Below are positions 55,335 through 63,858 of a stretch of 64,000 nucleotides of DNA, one piece after another. This DNA is from Palsa-506 sp963709075 (GTDB lineage Bacteria > Actinomycetota > Actinomycetes > Streptosporangiales > Streptosporangiaceae), in contig CAVPUY010000015.1 in the NCBI GenBank assembly GCA_963709075.1, positions 124,001 through 188,000 of the forward strand, written 5' to 3'. The notes beneath the pieces were generated by a model. The model made no database searches. It saw nothing but the letters and a program-made list of their open reading frames with translations, and was not told where the DNA came from. The stretch's first letter is position 1; every line of letters starts with the position of its first letter. A program made the translations under genes and the position numbers.

Positions 55335-56042
55335 TCAGCCGGCGCTCTCGTCGGTGTCGGTGCCCGCGTCATCGTCGGTGGCGGACTCGTCGGCCTGGGC
55401 GCCTGCGCCGTCAGCGTCGTCGTCGGCCTGGGCGCCTGCGCCGTCAGCGTCGTCGTCGGCCGCGGCCGCAGCGTCATCTCCGGCCGTGACGTCGGTGCCA
55501 GCGCCCGCCGCAGCGTCCGCGGGATCCACGGCCTCGACTGACTCGGCGGCGGGCGCCGCGGCTGCCGCTGAGTCCACGGCACCTGCTGAGTCATCGGCCG
55601 CTGAGCCATCGGCCGATTCGGTGCCGGGACGCTGGGCCGCGGGCTGCGCGCGCCGGGCACGGCGACGGCGCGGCTTGGTCTCCGCTTCCTCGCGGATCAG
55701 CTCGATCACCGCGAGCGCCGCGTTGTCGCCCTTGCGGGACCCGATCTTGGTGATCCTCGTGTACCCGCCGTCACGGGCCGAGAAGCTCGGCCCGATCTCG
55801 GTGAACAGCGTGTGCACGACGCCCTTGTCCGTCACCACGGTCAGCACCTGCCGCCGGGCGTGCAGGTCACCGCGCTTGGCGTAAGTGATCAGCCGCTCGG
55901 CCAGTGGCCTGAGCCTGCGCGCCCTGGCCTCGGTCGTGGTGATCCTGCCGTGCTCGAAGAGCGCGGTCGCCAGGTTGGCCAGCATGTGCTTCTGATGGGC
56001 CGAGCTGCCGCCCAGTCGCGGTCCCTTGGTGGGCGTGGGCAT
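55335..56042 (-). CDS. rplQ: 50S ribosomal protein L17 with long acidic C-terminal extension
   Basis: Residues 1-120 are L17: MPTPTKGPRLGGSSAHQKHMLANLATALFEHGRITTTEARARRLRPLAERLITYAKRG in parts, then RKGDNAALAVIELI. About 100 further residues follow, rich in Ala, Asp, Glu and Ser, including two copies of DDDADGAGAQA (DNA repeat near 55375-55460). Bacterial L17 is usually 120-200 residues, so this tail is at the long end. It is encoded 62 bp after rpoA in the alpha operon. Confidence 0.95.
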   Translation of the reverse strand: MPTPTKGPRLGGSSAHQKHMLANLATALFEHGRITTTEARARRLRPLAERLITYAKRGDLHARRQVLTVVTDKGVVHTLFTEIGPSFSARDGGYTRITKIGSRKGDNAALAVIELIREEAETKPRRRRARRAQPAAQRPGTESADGSAADDSAGAVDSAAAAAPAAESVEAVDPADAAAGAGTDVTAGDDAAAAADDDADGAGAQADDDADGAGAQADESATDDDAGTDTDESAG

Positions 56043-56104
56043 GGAAAAGTTCTCCTCGGTTCGCTACTGGCGGGCCATCTGGGGCCCGCCAGTACTGCTC
56101 GGTC

Positions 56105-57121
56105 TCAGTACTGCTCTGTCTCGACGTAGCTCTCGTCATCGTCCGCGCCGTAGCTGTCTGCCGCGGTGCCAGGGTCGAATCCGGGCGGCGAGTCCTTCAG
56201 CGCGAGGCCCATGTCGATCAGTTTCTGCTTGACTTCCTCGATCGACTTCGCGCCGAAGTTGCGGATGTCGAGCAGATCCTGCTCACTGCGGGCGACGAGC
56301 TCGCCGACGGTGTGAATCCCCTCGCGCTTCAGGCAGTTGTAGGAGCGGACGGTCAGGTTCAGCTCCTCGATCGGCAGCGCCAGGTCAGCGGCGAGCGCGG
56401 CGTCGGTGGGCGAGGGGCCGATGTCCACGCCCTCAGCGTCGACATTGAGCTCCCTGGCCAGGCCGAAGAGCTCGACCAGCGTCTTGCCCGCGCTCGCTAC
56501 CGCGTCCCTTGGGCGCATGCAGGGCTTGGTCTCGACGTCGAGGATCAGCCGGTCGAAGTCGGTTCGCTGCTCGACCCGGGTCGCCTCTACCTTGTAGGTA
56601 ACCCGCATCACCGGCGAGTAGATCGAGTCGATCGGGATCCGGCCGATCTCCTGCCCGGGCTGCTTGTTCTGCGCGGCCGAGACGTAGCCGCGGCCGCGCT
56701 CGACGGTGAGCTCCATCTCCAGCTTGCCCTTGCTGTTCAGGGTGGCGATGTGCAGCTCGGGGTTGTGCACCTCGACGCCGGCCGGCGGGGCGATGTCCGC
56801 GGCAGTCACCGGGCCCGGCCCCTGCTTGCGCAGGTACATCGGCACGGGCTCGTCATGCTCGGACGAGACGACAAGCTCCTTGAGGTTCAGGATGATGTCG
56901 GTGACGTCCTCGGTGACTCCGGGCACAGTGGAGAACTCGTGCAGCACTCCCTCGATCCTGATGCTGGTCACTGCCGCGCCGGGGATCGACGAAAGCAGCG
57001 TCCGGCGGACCGAGTTCCCGATCGTGTATCCGAAGCCTGGCTCAAGCGGCTCGATGACGAACCTGGACCGGAACTCGTCTACCTGATCCTCGGTGAGGCT
57101 GGGGCGCTGGGCGATGAGCAT
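56105..57121 (-). CDS. rpoA: DNA-directed RNA polymerase alpha subunit
   Basis: This 338-residue subunit starts the assembly of RNA polymerase. The N-terminal domain shows SRFVIEPLEPGFGYTIGNSVRRTLLSSIPGAAVTSI, with FSTVPGVTEDVTDIILNLKELV. The C-terminal domain shows LNLTVRSYNCLKREGIHTVGELVARSEQDLLDIRNFGAKSIEEVKQKL, which contacts UP-elements and activators. A Tyr/Asp/Glu tail ends it. It lies between rpsD and rplQ in the usual order. Confidence 0.98.
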   Translation of the reverse strand: MLIAQRPSLTEDQVDEFRSRFVIEPLEPGFGYTIGNSVRRTLLSSIPGAAVTSIRIEGVLHEFSTVPGVTEDVTDIILNLKELVVSSEHDEPVPMYLRKQGPGPVTAADIAPPAGVEVHNPELHIATLNSKGKLEMELTVERGRGYVSAAQNKQPGQEIGRIPIDSIYSPVMRVTYKVEATRVEQRTDFDRLILDVETKPCMRPRDAVASAGKTLVELFGLARELNVDAEGVDIGPSPTDAALAADLALPIEELNLTVRSYNCLKREGIHTVGELVARSEQDLLDIRNFGAKSIEEVKQKLIDMGLALKDSPPGFDPGTAADSYGADDDESYVETEQY

Positions 57122-57232
57122 TTTGCGTTCCTTTCCGCGCTGCCCGTTATATGACAGTCGCGATTCTCGCTCCGGCCGCCGGCCGCTGGCGGCCGGGGCC
57201 GCGGCCAGCCGCTCGCGCGGCTGGCCAGGGTA

Positions 57233-57859
57233 TTACTTAGAGTAGAACTCGACGATGAGCTGCTCCTGGACCTGGGTGTCGATCTGCGCCCGGACCGGCA
57301 GCGCATGCACCAGGATGCGCATCTTGTCCGGGATCACCTCAAGCCAGGCGGGCGCGGGGCGCTCGCCGGACTCGGCCCGGGCCACGACGAACGGCGTCAT
57401 CTCGTGCGACTTCGGCCGCACCTCGATGATGTCGCTCTCGCTCACCCGGTAGGACGGGATGTCGACCTTGCGCCCGTTGACGAGGATGTGCCCGTGCCCG
57501 ACAAGCTGCCGCGCCATGTCACGGCTCTTGGCGAACCCGGCACGGTAGACCACGTTGTCGAGGCGGCTCTCCAGGATCTGGAGCAGCACCTCGCCGGTCT
57601 TCCCGCGCTTGCGGGTCGCTTCCTCGTAATAGTTGTGGAACTGCCCTTCGAGGATGCCGTAAACCCGCTTGGCCTTCTGCTTCTCCCTGACCTGGAGCAG
57701 GAACTCGCTCTCCTTCGGCCGGTTCCTGCCGTGCTCGCCGGGCGGATAGGGCCGGATCTCGATCGGGCACTTGGGCGAGTCGCACTTGGCGCCCTTCAGG
57801 AACAGCTTCATCTTCTCGCGGCGGCAGCGCTTGCAGTCCGCACCGGTGTATCGAGCCAT
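57233..57859 (-). CDS. rpsD: 30S ribosomal protein S4 (zinc-binding, C+ form)
   Basis: This 208-residue protein shows MARYTGADCKRCRREKMKLFLKG and CDSPKCPIEIRPYPPGEHG, giving four Cys (C-x2-C and C-x4-C) that bind zinc, so it is the C+ form. The S4 RNA-binding domain follows (LESRLDNVVYRAGFAKSRDMARQLVGHGHILVNGRKV) and the end is QVQEQLIVEFYSK. Some actinomycetes also have a Cys-free copy under zinc control elsewhere; none is in the window. It binds 16S rRNA and can regulate its operon. Confidence 0.97.
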   Translation of the reverse strand: MARYTGADCKRCRREKMKLFLKGAKCDSPKCPIEIRPYPPGEHGRNRPKESEFLLQVREKQKAKRVYGILEGQFHNYYEEATRKRGKTGEVLLQILESRLDNVVYRAGFAKSRDMARQLVGHGHILVNGRKVDIPSYRVSESDIIEVRPKSHEMTPFVVARAESGERPAPAWLEVIPDKMRILVHALPVRAQIDTQVQEQLIVEFYSK

Positions 57860-57873
57860 GTTGTCGCTACTCC

Positions 57874-58275
57874 TCAGACCCGGCGCCGCTTGGGCGGGCG
57901 GCAGCCATTGTGCGGAACCGGGGTGACGTCCTGGATCGAGCCGACCTCCAGGCCGGTTGCCTGCAGCGACCGGATGGCGGTTTCCCTCCCCGAGCCAGGG
58001 CCCTTGACGAATACGTCGACCTTGCGCATGCCGTGCTCCATGGCGCGGCGTGCGGCGGCCTCCGCCGCCATCTGGGCGGCGAACGGCGTCGACTTACGCG
58101 AGCCTTTGAAGCCGACCTGGCCGGATGACGCCCACGAGATGACGCTCCCGCCCGGATCAGTGATCGAGACGATGGTGTTGTTGAACGTGCTCCTGATATG
58201 AGCATGCCCGTGGGCGATGTTCTTTCTTTCCTTCCGGCGCACCTTCTTGGTGCCGGTACGGCTCTTGGGAGGCAT
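57874..58275 (-). CDS. rpsK: 30S ribosomal protein S11
   Basis: This 133-residue protein starts MPPKSRTGTKKVRRKERKNIAHGHAHIRSTFNNTIVSITDPGG and ends AIRSLQATGLEVGSIQDVTPVPHNGCRPPKRRRV, the standard S11 platform protein. It lies 45 bp after rpsM and 14 bp before rpsD in the alpha operon. Confidence 0.98.
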   Translation of the reverse strand: MPPKSRTGTKKVRRKERKNIAHGHAHIRSTFNNTIVSITDPGGSVISWASSGQVGFKGSRKSTPFAAQMAAEAAARRAMEHGMRKVDVFVKGPGSGRETAIRSLQATGLEVGSIQDVTPVPHNGCRPPKRRRV

Positions 58276-58320
58276 CCTGCTCCTCTACTCCCGGAGGTGG
58301 TCGGTCCGCGATCTCGCGGA

Positions 58321-58701
58321 CTACTTCTTCCCGGCCTTCTTACGGCCGGCGACTGTCTTCTTCTTGCCCTTCCTGGTGCGGGCATTGGTCTGCGTCCGCT
58401 GGCCGTGCACAGGCAGCCCGCGGCGATGACGGATTCCCTGGTAGCAGCCGATCTCGACCTTACGGCGGATGTCGGCCTGCACCTCGCGGCGCAGGTCGCC
58501 TTCTACCTTGTAGGTCGCCTCGATCCAGTCCCGCAGGCGGACGAGCTCATCATCACCGAGATCGTGCACGCGGGTGTCCCCGCTGACGCCGGTCGCCTCG
58601 AGCGTCTCAAGCGCACGGGTCCGGCCGATTCCGTAGACATAGGTCAGGGCAACCTCAAGGCGCTTATCACGCGGGAGGTCAACGCCGACGAGACGTGCCA
58701 T
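58321..58701 (-). CDS. rpsM: 30S ribosomal protein S13
   Basis: This 126-residue protein begins MARLVGVDLPRDKRLEVALTYVYGIGRTRALETLEATGV, carries the helix-two-turn-helix block, and ends RGLPVHGQRTQTNARTRKGKKKTVAGRKKAGKK, the tail that contacts P-site tRNA. It is the third gene of infA-rpmJ-rpsM-rpsK-rpsD-rpoA-rplQ. Confidence 0.98.
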   Translation of the reverse strand: MARLVGVDLPRDKRLEVALTYVYGIGRTRALETLEATGVSGDTRVHDLGDDELVRLRDWIEATYKVEGDLRREVQADIRRKVEIGCYQGIRHRRGLPVHGQRTQTNARTRKGKKKTVAGRKKAGKK

Positions 58702-58843
58702 CCGGGCAGTTCTCCTTCTTTCCGCGGAGGTCCTGCGCGCCGCTCCCCGTCCCTGCCCGGACGGGGCCCCGGCCTCCTCCGGGGGTGATCCGCGCCCGGC
58801 CCTGCGGCCGGCCGCGGATCGCGGTGCGTGTCTTCTCTCCTGC

Positions 58844-58957
58844 TCAGCCCTGCCGCTGCTTGTGCCGCGGGTCAGAGCAGATGACCATGACCCGGCCGTG
58901 CCGGCGAATGATCCGGCACTTGCTGCAGATCTTCTTCACACTCGGCTTGACCTTCAC
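58844..58957 (-). CDS. rpmJ: 50S ribosomal protein L36 (zinc-binding, C+ form)
   Basis: This 37-residue gene reads VKVKPSVKKICSKCRIIRR then HGRVMVICSDPRHKQRQG. Three Cys and one His (C-x2-C, C, H) form the zinc ribbon of the C+ L36. The start is GTG at 58957 with an AGGGG seven bases upstream. It lies 50 bp after infA and 142 bp before rpsM, its usual place. Confidence 0.96.
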   Translation of the reverse strand: MKVKPSVKKICSKCRIIRRHGRVMVICSDPRHKQRQG

Positions 58958-59007
58958 GATGGTCCCCTCAGGCAGCGGACGTGGCGCGCCCGCATGCCGC
59001 TAGCTCG

Positions 59008-59229
59008 TTACTTGTACCGGTAGACGATCCGCCCGCGACTCAGGTCGTACGGGCTCAGCTCGACCACTACCCGGTCGTCAGGGAGGATCCGGATGTAGTG
59101 CATCCGCATCTTCCCGCTGATGTGGGCCAGGACCTTGTGCCCGTTGTCCAGCTCCACTCTGAAGAAGGCGTTGGGAAGCGACTCCACCACCGTGCCCTCG
59201 ATCTCGATGGCGCCGTCTTTCTTGGGCAT
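59008..59229 (-). CDS. infA: Translation initiation factor IF-1
   Basis: This 73-residue OB-fold protein reads MPKKDGAIEIEGTVVESLPNAFFRVELDNGHKVLAHISGKMRMHYIRILPDDRVVVELSPYDLSRGRIVYRYK in parts and matches IF-1 end to end. It binds the A-site of the 30S subunit during initiation. First gene of the infA-to-rplQ operon. Confidence 0.98.
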   Translation of the reverse strand: MPKKDGAIEIEGTVVESLPNAFFRVELDNGHKVLAHISGKMRMHYIRILPDDRVVVELSPYDLSRGRIVYRYK

Positions 59230-59528
59230 GTCCTCCGCGTTTCGCTGCTAGGCCGTCAGCCCGGCTGGTTGCCGTGCTAACTGGCATTGATTTTCAGTTA
59301 TTCCCGCCGTTCCCGTGATGCCGTGCAGGGTCGTGCGGTGCTCGCGTGGCTTCCCCGCGACCCGGGCGCGCTTGCGCACGTTTTCCGGGACCGGGTGGCC
59401 CACCGGATTGACTGCCTTCACACCTCAGGCGCAGGCCATACGAGGACGGCAGCCCACTGGGGCCGGAGCAGAGTCTACGCGACAGGCGGCGGCAACGCGA
59501 ACCGGGGTAACGCGGCCTCGCCCCGGCG
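59230..59528. other. Intergenic region upstream of infA, presumed operon promoter region
   Basis: No gene is seen here. The region must contain the main promoter of the infA-rpmJ-rpsM-rpsK-rpsD-rpoA-rplQ unit. A TAGACT (-10-like) at 59472-59477 on the minus strand was the best -10 hit, but the -35 match is poor, so no promoter is called. Confidence 0.4.
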
Positions 59529-60053
59529 TCAGGGATCCTGCGGTCCGCCGTCTATCTGGCCGCGGTCACCGCGCCGTCCCCGGTGCTCCTGCCCGGAGTG
59601 GCCGCCGGAGATCCAGCGGGCCAGCATCACCGCGCCCCACGGCCCGACGATCCACAGGAACCACGGATTGCCGAAGCCGGCCAGCACCCAGATCACGATG
59701 AACACCGCGCTGACACTGAGCCATGATCCCCAGGCAGCCAGCCAGCCAGCCGAGAACCTGCCCTCGGACCTGCTCAGCTGGCTATGACCCCAGGTGGCCG
59801 GCAGCGAGCCGTGGCCAGCCGCCGGAGCGCGGTAGCGCGGCAGCGATGCGTCGGGCAGCCGGTAGAGATCGATTCCTGGCAGGTCCGCGAGCAGCGCGTC
59901 GAGATCGCCCATCGTCCTGGCCGCGTAGACCTTGTCGAGCCGCTCGTTGAATTCCTCGGCGGTCAGCCGGCCGACCGCGTGATGCTCGCGGAGCAGCGAA
60001 GCGGCGCGGTCCCGGTCCTCGTCAGAGGCCCGGATCTTGGGGTCAGCCGGCAT
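59529..60053 (-). CDS. DUF1707 membrane protein
   Basis: This 174-residue protein has the DUF1707 domain at its start: IRASDEDRDRAASLLREHHAVGRLTAEEFNERLDKVYAARTMGDLDALLADLP. A polar linker leads to two close membrane helices (about 110-128 and 130-148), a 2TM arrangement common in the family. The ATG at 60053 has GAGGAG upstream and is preferred over the in-frame start at 60068. It lies between map and infA, which are usually adjacent, so it is a lineage-specific insertion in the ribosomal block. Function unknown. Confidence 0.88.
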   Translation of the reverse strand: MPADPKIRASDEDRDRAASLLREHHAVGRLTAEEFNERLDKVYAARTMGDLDALLADLPGIDLYRLPDASLPRYRAPAAGHGSLPATWGHSQLSRSEGRFSAGWLAAWGSWLSVSAVFIVIWVLAGFGNPWFLWIVGPWGAVMLARWISGGHSGQEHRGRRGDRGQIDGGPQDP

Positions 60054-60086
60054 CGGCACTCTCCTCAACCGTCATGGCTGCCTGCC

Positions 60087-60941
60087 TCAGCCATCCGAGC
60101 GCACGCCGGAGGGCTGCGGCATCGCGCCAGCCGTGCCGGCCAGCCTGGCCAGCCCGCTGCGGCCGCCGTCCGGTGCCGTTAGCACCCAGGGCCCGTCCGC
60201 GGTGATCGCCACGGTGTGCTCGAAGTGGGCCGACCAGGACCCGTCAGCCGTGACGACCGTCCAGCCATCGTCGAGCACCCGGGCCGCCGCCTGGCCGAGG
60301 GTGAGCATCGGCTCGATCGCCAGCGCCATTCCCTCGGCCAGCACGGGCCCGCGGCCCGGCCTGCCGTAGTTGGGCACCGGCGGATCCATGTGCATCTCGG
60401 TGCCGATGCCGTGACCGACGTAATCCTCGACAACCCCGTACGGCCCGCTTGACCGCGCGGTCGTCTCGACGGCATTCGAGATGTCTGTCAGCCGGCGCCC
60501 CGGCCAGGCCTGCGCAATGCCCTGCCAGAGGGCAGCCTCGCAGGCCTCGATCAGCCGGGACGCCTCGGGGCTGACCGGCCCGACGCCGACGGTGACCGCC
60601 GCGTCACCATGCCAGCCCCCCGCGATCGCGCCGCAGTCGATCGAGATCAGGTCACCCGCCGACAGGCGGCGGCCAGGGCCGGGGATGCCGTGCACGATCT
60701 CGTCATTGACTGACGTGCAGATCGTGGCGGGATAGCCGTGGTAGCCCAGGAAGGAAGGGACCGCGCCGGCCGAGCGGATCTCGCGCTCGGCGATCGCGTC
60801 CAGATCCGCGGTCGTGACGCCGGGTGCCACCGCCGCCGCGGCGGCGGCCAGTGCGCTCGCGACGACCAGGCCGGCCTCCCGCATCCGGTCGAGCTGTGCT
60901 GGCGTCTTGATCTGCACCGGCGCTTCCCGCCTAATCCGCAT
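60087..60941 (-). CDS. map: Methionine aminopeptidase, type I
   Basis: This 284-residue metalloenzyme removes the initiator Met. It shows IKTPAQLDRMREAGLVVASAL, TSVNDEIVHGIPG (His), the metal Asp residues in LISIDCGAIAGGWHGDAAVT, GHGIGTEMHMDP, the Glu of LAIEPMLTLG and FEHTVAITADGP. The ATG at 60941 has GGAGG four bases upstream. A Gly/Ser/Pro C-terminal extension of about 20 residues follows the fold. It lies 49 bp after adk, as in most actinomycetes. Confidence 0.97.
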   Translation of the reverse strand: MRIRREAPVQIKTPAQLDRMREAGLVVASALAAAAAAVAPGVTTADLDAIAEREIRSAGAVPSFLGYHGYPATICTSVNDEIVHGIPGPGRRLSAGDLISIDCGAIAGGWHGDAAVTVGVGPVSPEASRLIEACEAALWQGIAQAWPGRRLTDISNAVETTARSSGPYGVVEDYVGHGIGTEMHMDPPVPNYGRPGRGPVLAEGMALAIEPMLTLGQAAARVLDDGWTVVTADGSWSAHFEHTVAITADGPWVLTAPDGGRSGLARLAGTAGAMPQPSGVRSDG

Positions 60942-60990
60942 GCTTCCTCCGGGGTAGTACTCCACGGTACCCGCAGCCGGGCGGATCCCC

Positions 60991-61644
60991 TCAGCGGATG
61001 AAGCGCCGCAGCGCGGCGAGCGCCCGGTCGGTGATCTCCTCAACCGGCCCGGTGGCGTCGATCCCGAGCAGCGTCCCCTCGTCCGCGTAGAACGCGATCA
61101 GCGGCTGAGTCTGCTGCGCGTAGACATCAATCCGGTGCCGGATGGTCTCCTCCCGGTCGTCGTCCCGCTGGAAGAGCTCGCCGCCACAGTCGTCGCAGCG
61201 GTCCTTCCGGGACGGCGGGTCGAAGGTCGCGTGCCAGACCCGGCCGCAGCGGCGGCAGGTCCGCCGGCCGGACAGCCGCCGGACCACCTCGTCATCATCG
61301 ACCACCAGCTCGAGGACGATGTCCAGCCTGGTTTCCCAGTCGGACAGCATCTTCTTCAGCGTCTCCGCCTGCGGCACGTTGCGCGGGAAGCCGTCAAGCA
61401 GGAACCCTGCCTGCGCATCGTCTTCCTGCAGGCGAGACGTCACCATGGCAATCGTCACTTCATCGGGAACGAGGTCTCCCCGGTCCATGTAGTCCTTCGC
61501 GCGGCGGCCAAGCCCGGTGCCCGTGCTGACGTTGGACCGGAAGATGTCCCCGGTCGAGATCTTCGGGATCGCCAGGTGGGACGCGATGAACTGGGCCTGT
61601 GTCCCCTTGCCCGCACCGGGGGGCCCGACGAGGACGGCGCGCAC
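60991..61644 (-). CDS. adk: Adenylate kinase
   Basis: This 217-residue enzyme interconverts AMP and ATP with ADP. It shows VLVGPPGAGKGTQAQFIA (P-loop), ISTGDIFRSNVS, LLDGFPRNVPQAE, and a long lid with four Cys (CRRCGRVWH and RCDDCGG), a zinc-binding lid. GTG at 61644 overlaps the secY stop by 1 bp (TAGTG). It is translationally coupled to secY. Confidence 0.97.
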   Translation of the reverse strand: MRAVLVGPPGAGKGTQAQFIASHLAIPKISTGDIFRSNVSTGTGLGRRAKDYMDRGDLVPDEVTIAMVTSRLQEDDAQAGFLLDGFPRNVPQAETLKKMLSDWETRLDIVLELVVDDDEVVRRLSGRRTCRRCGRVWHATFDPPSRKDRCDDCGGELFQRDDDREETIRHRIDVYAQQTQPLIAFYADEGTLLGIDATGPVEEITDRALAALRRFIR

Positions 61645-62978
61645 TACCGCAGGAAACCCTCATAGTTACGCTGCTGGAGCTGGCTTTCGATCTGCTTCAC
61701 CGTATCGAGGCCCACCCCCACCGCGATCAGGATGCTCGTTCCGCCGAGCGGGAACTGCTGGGACGCGCCGACCAGGCCGATCGCCACCAACGGGATGGCC
61801 GCGACGAAGCCCAGGTAGAGCGAGCCCGGCGCGGTCAGCCGGGTCAGCACGTAGCTGAGGTACTCGGCGGTCGGCCGCCCTGGGCGGATGCCCGGGATGA
61901 AGCCGCCGTACTTCTTCATGTTGTCGGCTACCTCGACCGGGTCGAACGTGATCGAGACGTAGAAGTAGGTGAAGAACACGATAAGCACGAAGAACGAGAG
62001 CACGTAGTAAGGCGAGACGCCGGTCAGGCCCTGGCCGTTCAGGTACTTCGTGACCCATGCCACCCAGGGCTGCGGATGGGCGTTGTTCCCGAACAGCTGT
62101 GAGGCCAGAGCCGGGATATAGAGCAGCGATGACGCGAAGATGACCGGGATGACGCCGGCCTGGTTGACCTTCAGCGGGATATACGTCGACGTGCCGCCGT
62201 ACATCTTGCGGCCGACCATCCGTTTCGCGTACTGGACCGGGATCCGGCGCTGCGCCTGCTCCATGAAGGCCACGAAGGCGATGATCGCCACCCCGACCGC
62301 GAGCACCATCAGGAAGACGAACGTGCCCTTCTGCCGGTAGATCGCCAGCATCTCGCCGGGGATGACCGCGATGACCTGCGTGAAGATCATCAGTGACATG
62401 CCGTTCCCGACGCCGCGGTCGGTGATCAGCTCGCCCAGCCACATGATCACGGCAGTGCCCGCGGTCATGCAGATGACCATGGTGCTGATCGTGAACACCG
62501 ACGGGTTCGGGATCAGCGGCGTCGAGCAGCCGGGGATCAGGTTCCCCGACCTGGCCAGCGCAACGATGCCGGTGGACTGCAGGATGGCCAGGCCGACCGT
62601 GAGGTACCGGGTGTACTGGGTGATCTTGGCCTGGCCGCTCTGGCCCTCCTGGCGCAGCGTCTCGAGCCGCGGGATCACCTTGACCAGCAGCTGCAGGATG
62701 ATGCTCGCTGTGATGTAGGGCATGATGCCGAGCGCGAACACGGACAGCTTCCCGAGCGCGCCGCCGCTGAGCAGGTTGACCAGCTGGAATACGCTCCCAC
62801 CCGAGCTGGTGGATGTCGCGGTCGACGCGAGGTTCAGGCAGATGTTGACGTTCTTCTCGGAGACGCCGGGCGTCGGCAGGGACGAGCCGAGCCGGAACAT
62901 GGCGATGATGAAGAGCGTGAAAAGCAGCTTCTTGCGCAGGTCGGGAGTCCGGAAGGCCCGGAGGAATCCGGTCAGCAT
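61644..62978 (-). CDS. secY: Protein translocase subunit SecY
   Basis: This 444-residue protein is the channel of the Sec translocon and has ten membrane helices. It starts MLTGFLRAFRTPDLRKKLLFTLFIIAMFRLGSSLPTPGV, with the plug and GKLSVFALGIMPYITASIILQLL, the block GVGNGMSLMIFTQV, VQYAKRMVGRKMYGGTSTYIPLKVNQAGVIPVIFASSLL, and ITFDPVEVADNMKKYGGFIPGIRPG. The stop overlaps adk. It follows rplO by 183 bp, enough for an internal promoter. Confidence 0.98.
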   Translation of the reverse strand: MLTGFLRAFRTPDLRKKLLFTLFIIAMFRLGSSLPTPGVSEKNVNICLNLASTATSTSSGGSVFQLVNLLSGGALGKLSVFALGIMPYITASIILQLLVKVIPRLETLRQEGQSGQAKITQYTRYLTVGLAILQSTGIVALARSGNLIPGCSTPLIPNPSVFTISTMVICMTAGTAVIMWLGELITDRGVGNGMSLMIFTQVIAVIPGEMLAIYRQKGTFVFLMVLAVGVAIIAFVAFMEQAQRRIPVQYAKRMVGRKMYGGTSTYIPLKVNQAGVIPVIFASSLLYIPALASQLFGNNAHPQPWVAWVTKYLNGQGLTGVSPYYVLSFFVLIVFFTYFYVSITFDPVEVADNMKKYGGFIPGIRPGRPTAEYLSYVLTRLTAPGSLYLGFVAAIPLVAIGLVGASQQFPLGGTSILIAVGVGLDTVKQIESQLQQRNYEGFLR

Positions 62979-63161
62979 GCGCCGTCCTCACGTCGAAGGG
63001 TCAACATCTGCCGCTCCTGGTTGCGGGGCCTGCCCGGCCGGTTCGGCGGCGGGAGATGCACGCCGAAGTCTAACCCGCTGATGACACCCGGGCAGCCCGG
63101 CATAATGCCCCGGACGGCGGCTTGGCCAGCTGGGGCATGTCCGGGGCCGGCGACGGTCATC

Positions 63162-63660
63162 TCACAGCTCGGTGACGGTCCCGCCCGCAGCGGTGATCTT
63201 CTCCCGGGCGGCGGCGGAGAACGCGTGCGCGGTCACCCGCAGGCCGGACGCTGCCTCGCCGGACCCGAGCACCTTGACGAGCTCGCCGGGGCGGACGGCT
63301 CCCCTGACGGCGAGATCACCGGGGGTCACGTCGCCGCCGTCGGGGTAGAGCGCGGCCAGCCGGTCGAGGTTGACCACCTGGTAGGTCGTCTTGAACCGGT
63401 GGTTGGAGAAGCCAGCGAGCTTGGGCAGCCGGCGGTGCAGCGGCATCTGGCCGCCTTCGAAGGCTGCGGCCACCTGGCCGCGTGCCTTGGTGCCCTTGGT
63501 GCCGCGGCCGGCCGTCTTGCCCTTCGATGCCTCGCCGCGGCCGACCCGGGTGCGGGCCGTGCGCGCGCCCGGGGCGGGCCGCAGGTGATGGATCTTGAGG
63601 CCCCGGCCGTCCGGGGCGGCGTCGCCCCGGGCTTCCCTGGCTGGTGCCGGACTCTGCCAT
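63162..63660 (-). CDS. rplO: 50S ribosomal protein L15 (frameshifted near 63627)
   Basis: The core is LKIHHLRPAPGARTARTRVGRGEASKGKTAGRGTKGTKARGQVAAAFEGGQMPLHRRLPKLAGFSNH in parts, ending KITAAGGTVTEL, as in L15. This frame has no ATG before a stop near 63660. The ATG at 63660 (MAESGTSQGSPG) lies in another frame and joins it if one base of the CCCCGGG run near 63624-63630 is extra, giving about 165 residues. L15 is essential, so a sequencing error is likely. It lies 1 bp after the rpmD stop. Confidence 0.93.
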
Positions 63661-63661
63661 G

Positions 63662-63844
63662 TCAGTCAACCTCCTCGACGGTGATCAGGTGGCGCACCGC
63701 CTGGATCATGCCGCGGATCTCCGGCCGGTCGGCCTTGACGACCACGTCGCCGATCCGGCGGAGCCCGAGCGAGCGAAGCGAGTCCCGCTGCCCCCTGGTG
63801 CCGCCGATCTTCGACTTGACCTGGGTGACCTTCAGCTCTGTCAT
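63662..63844 (-). CDS. rpmD: 50S ribosomal protein L30
   Basis: This 60-residue protein reads MTELKVTQVKSKIGGTRGQRDSLRSLGLRRIGDVVVKADRPEIRGMIQAVRHLITVEEVD in parts and matches L30 end to end. It lies between rpsE and rplO in the spc operon. Confidence 0.97.
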   Translation of the reverse strand: MTELKVTQVKSKIGGTRGQRDSLRSLGLRRIGDVVVKADRPEIRGMIQAVRHLITVEEVD

Positions 63845-63858
63845 GTCCGTACTCCCGC

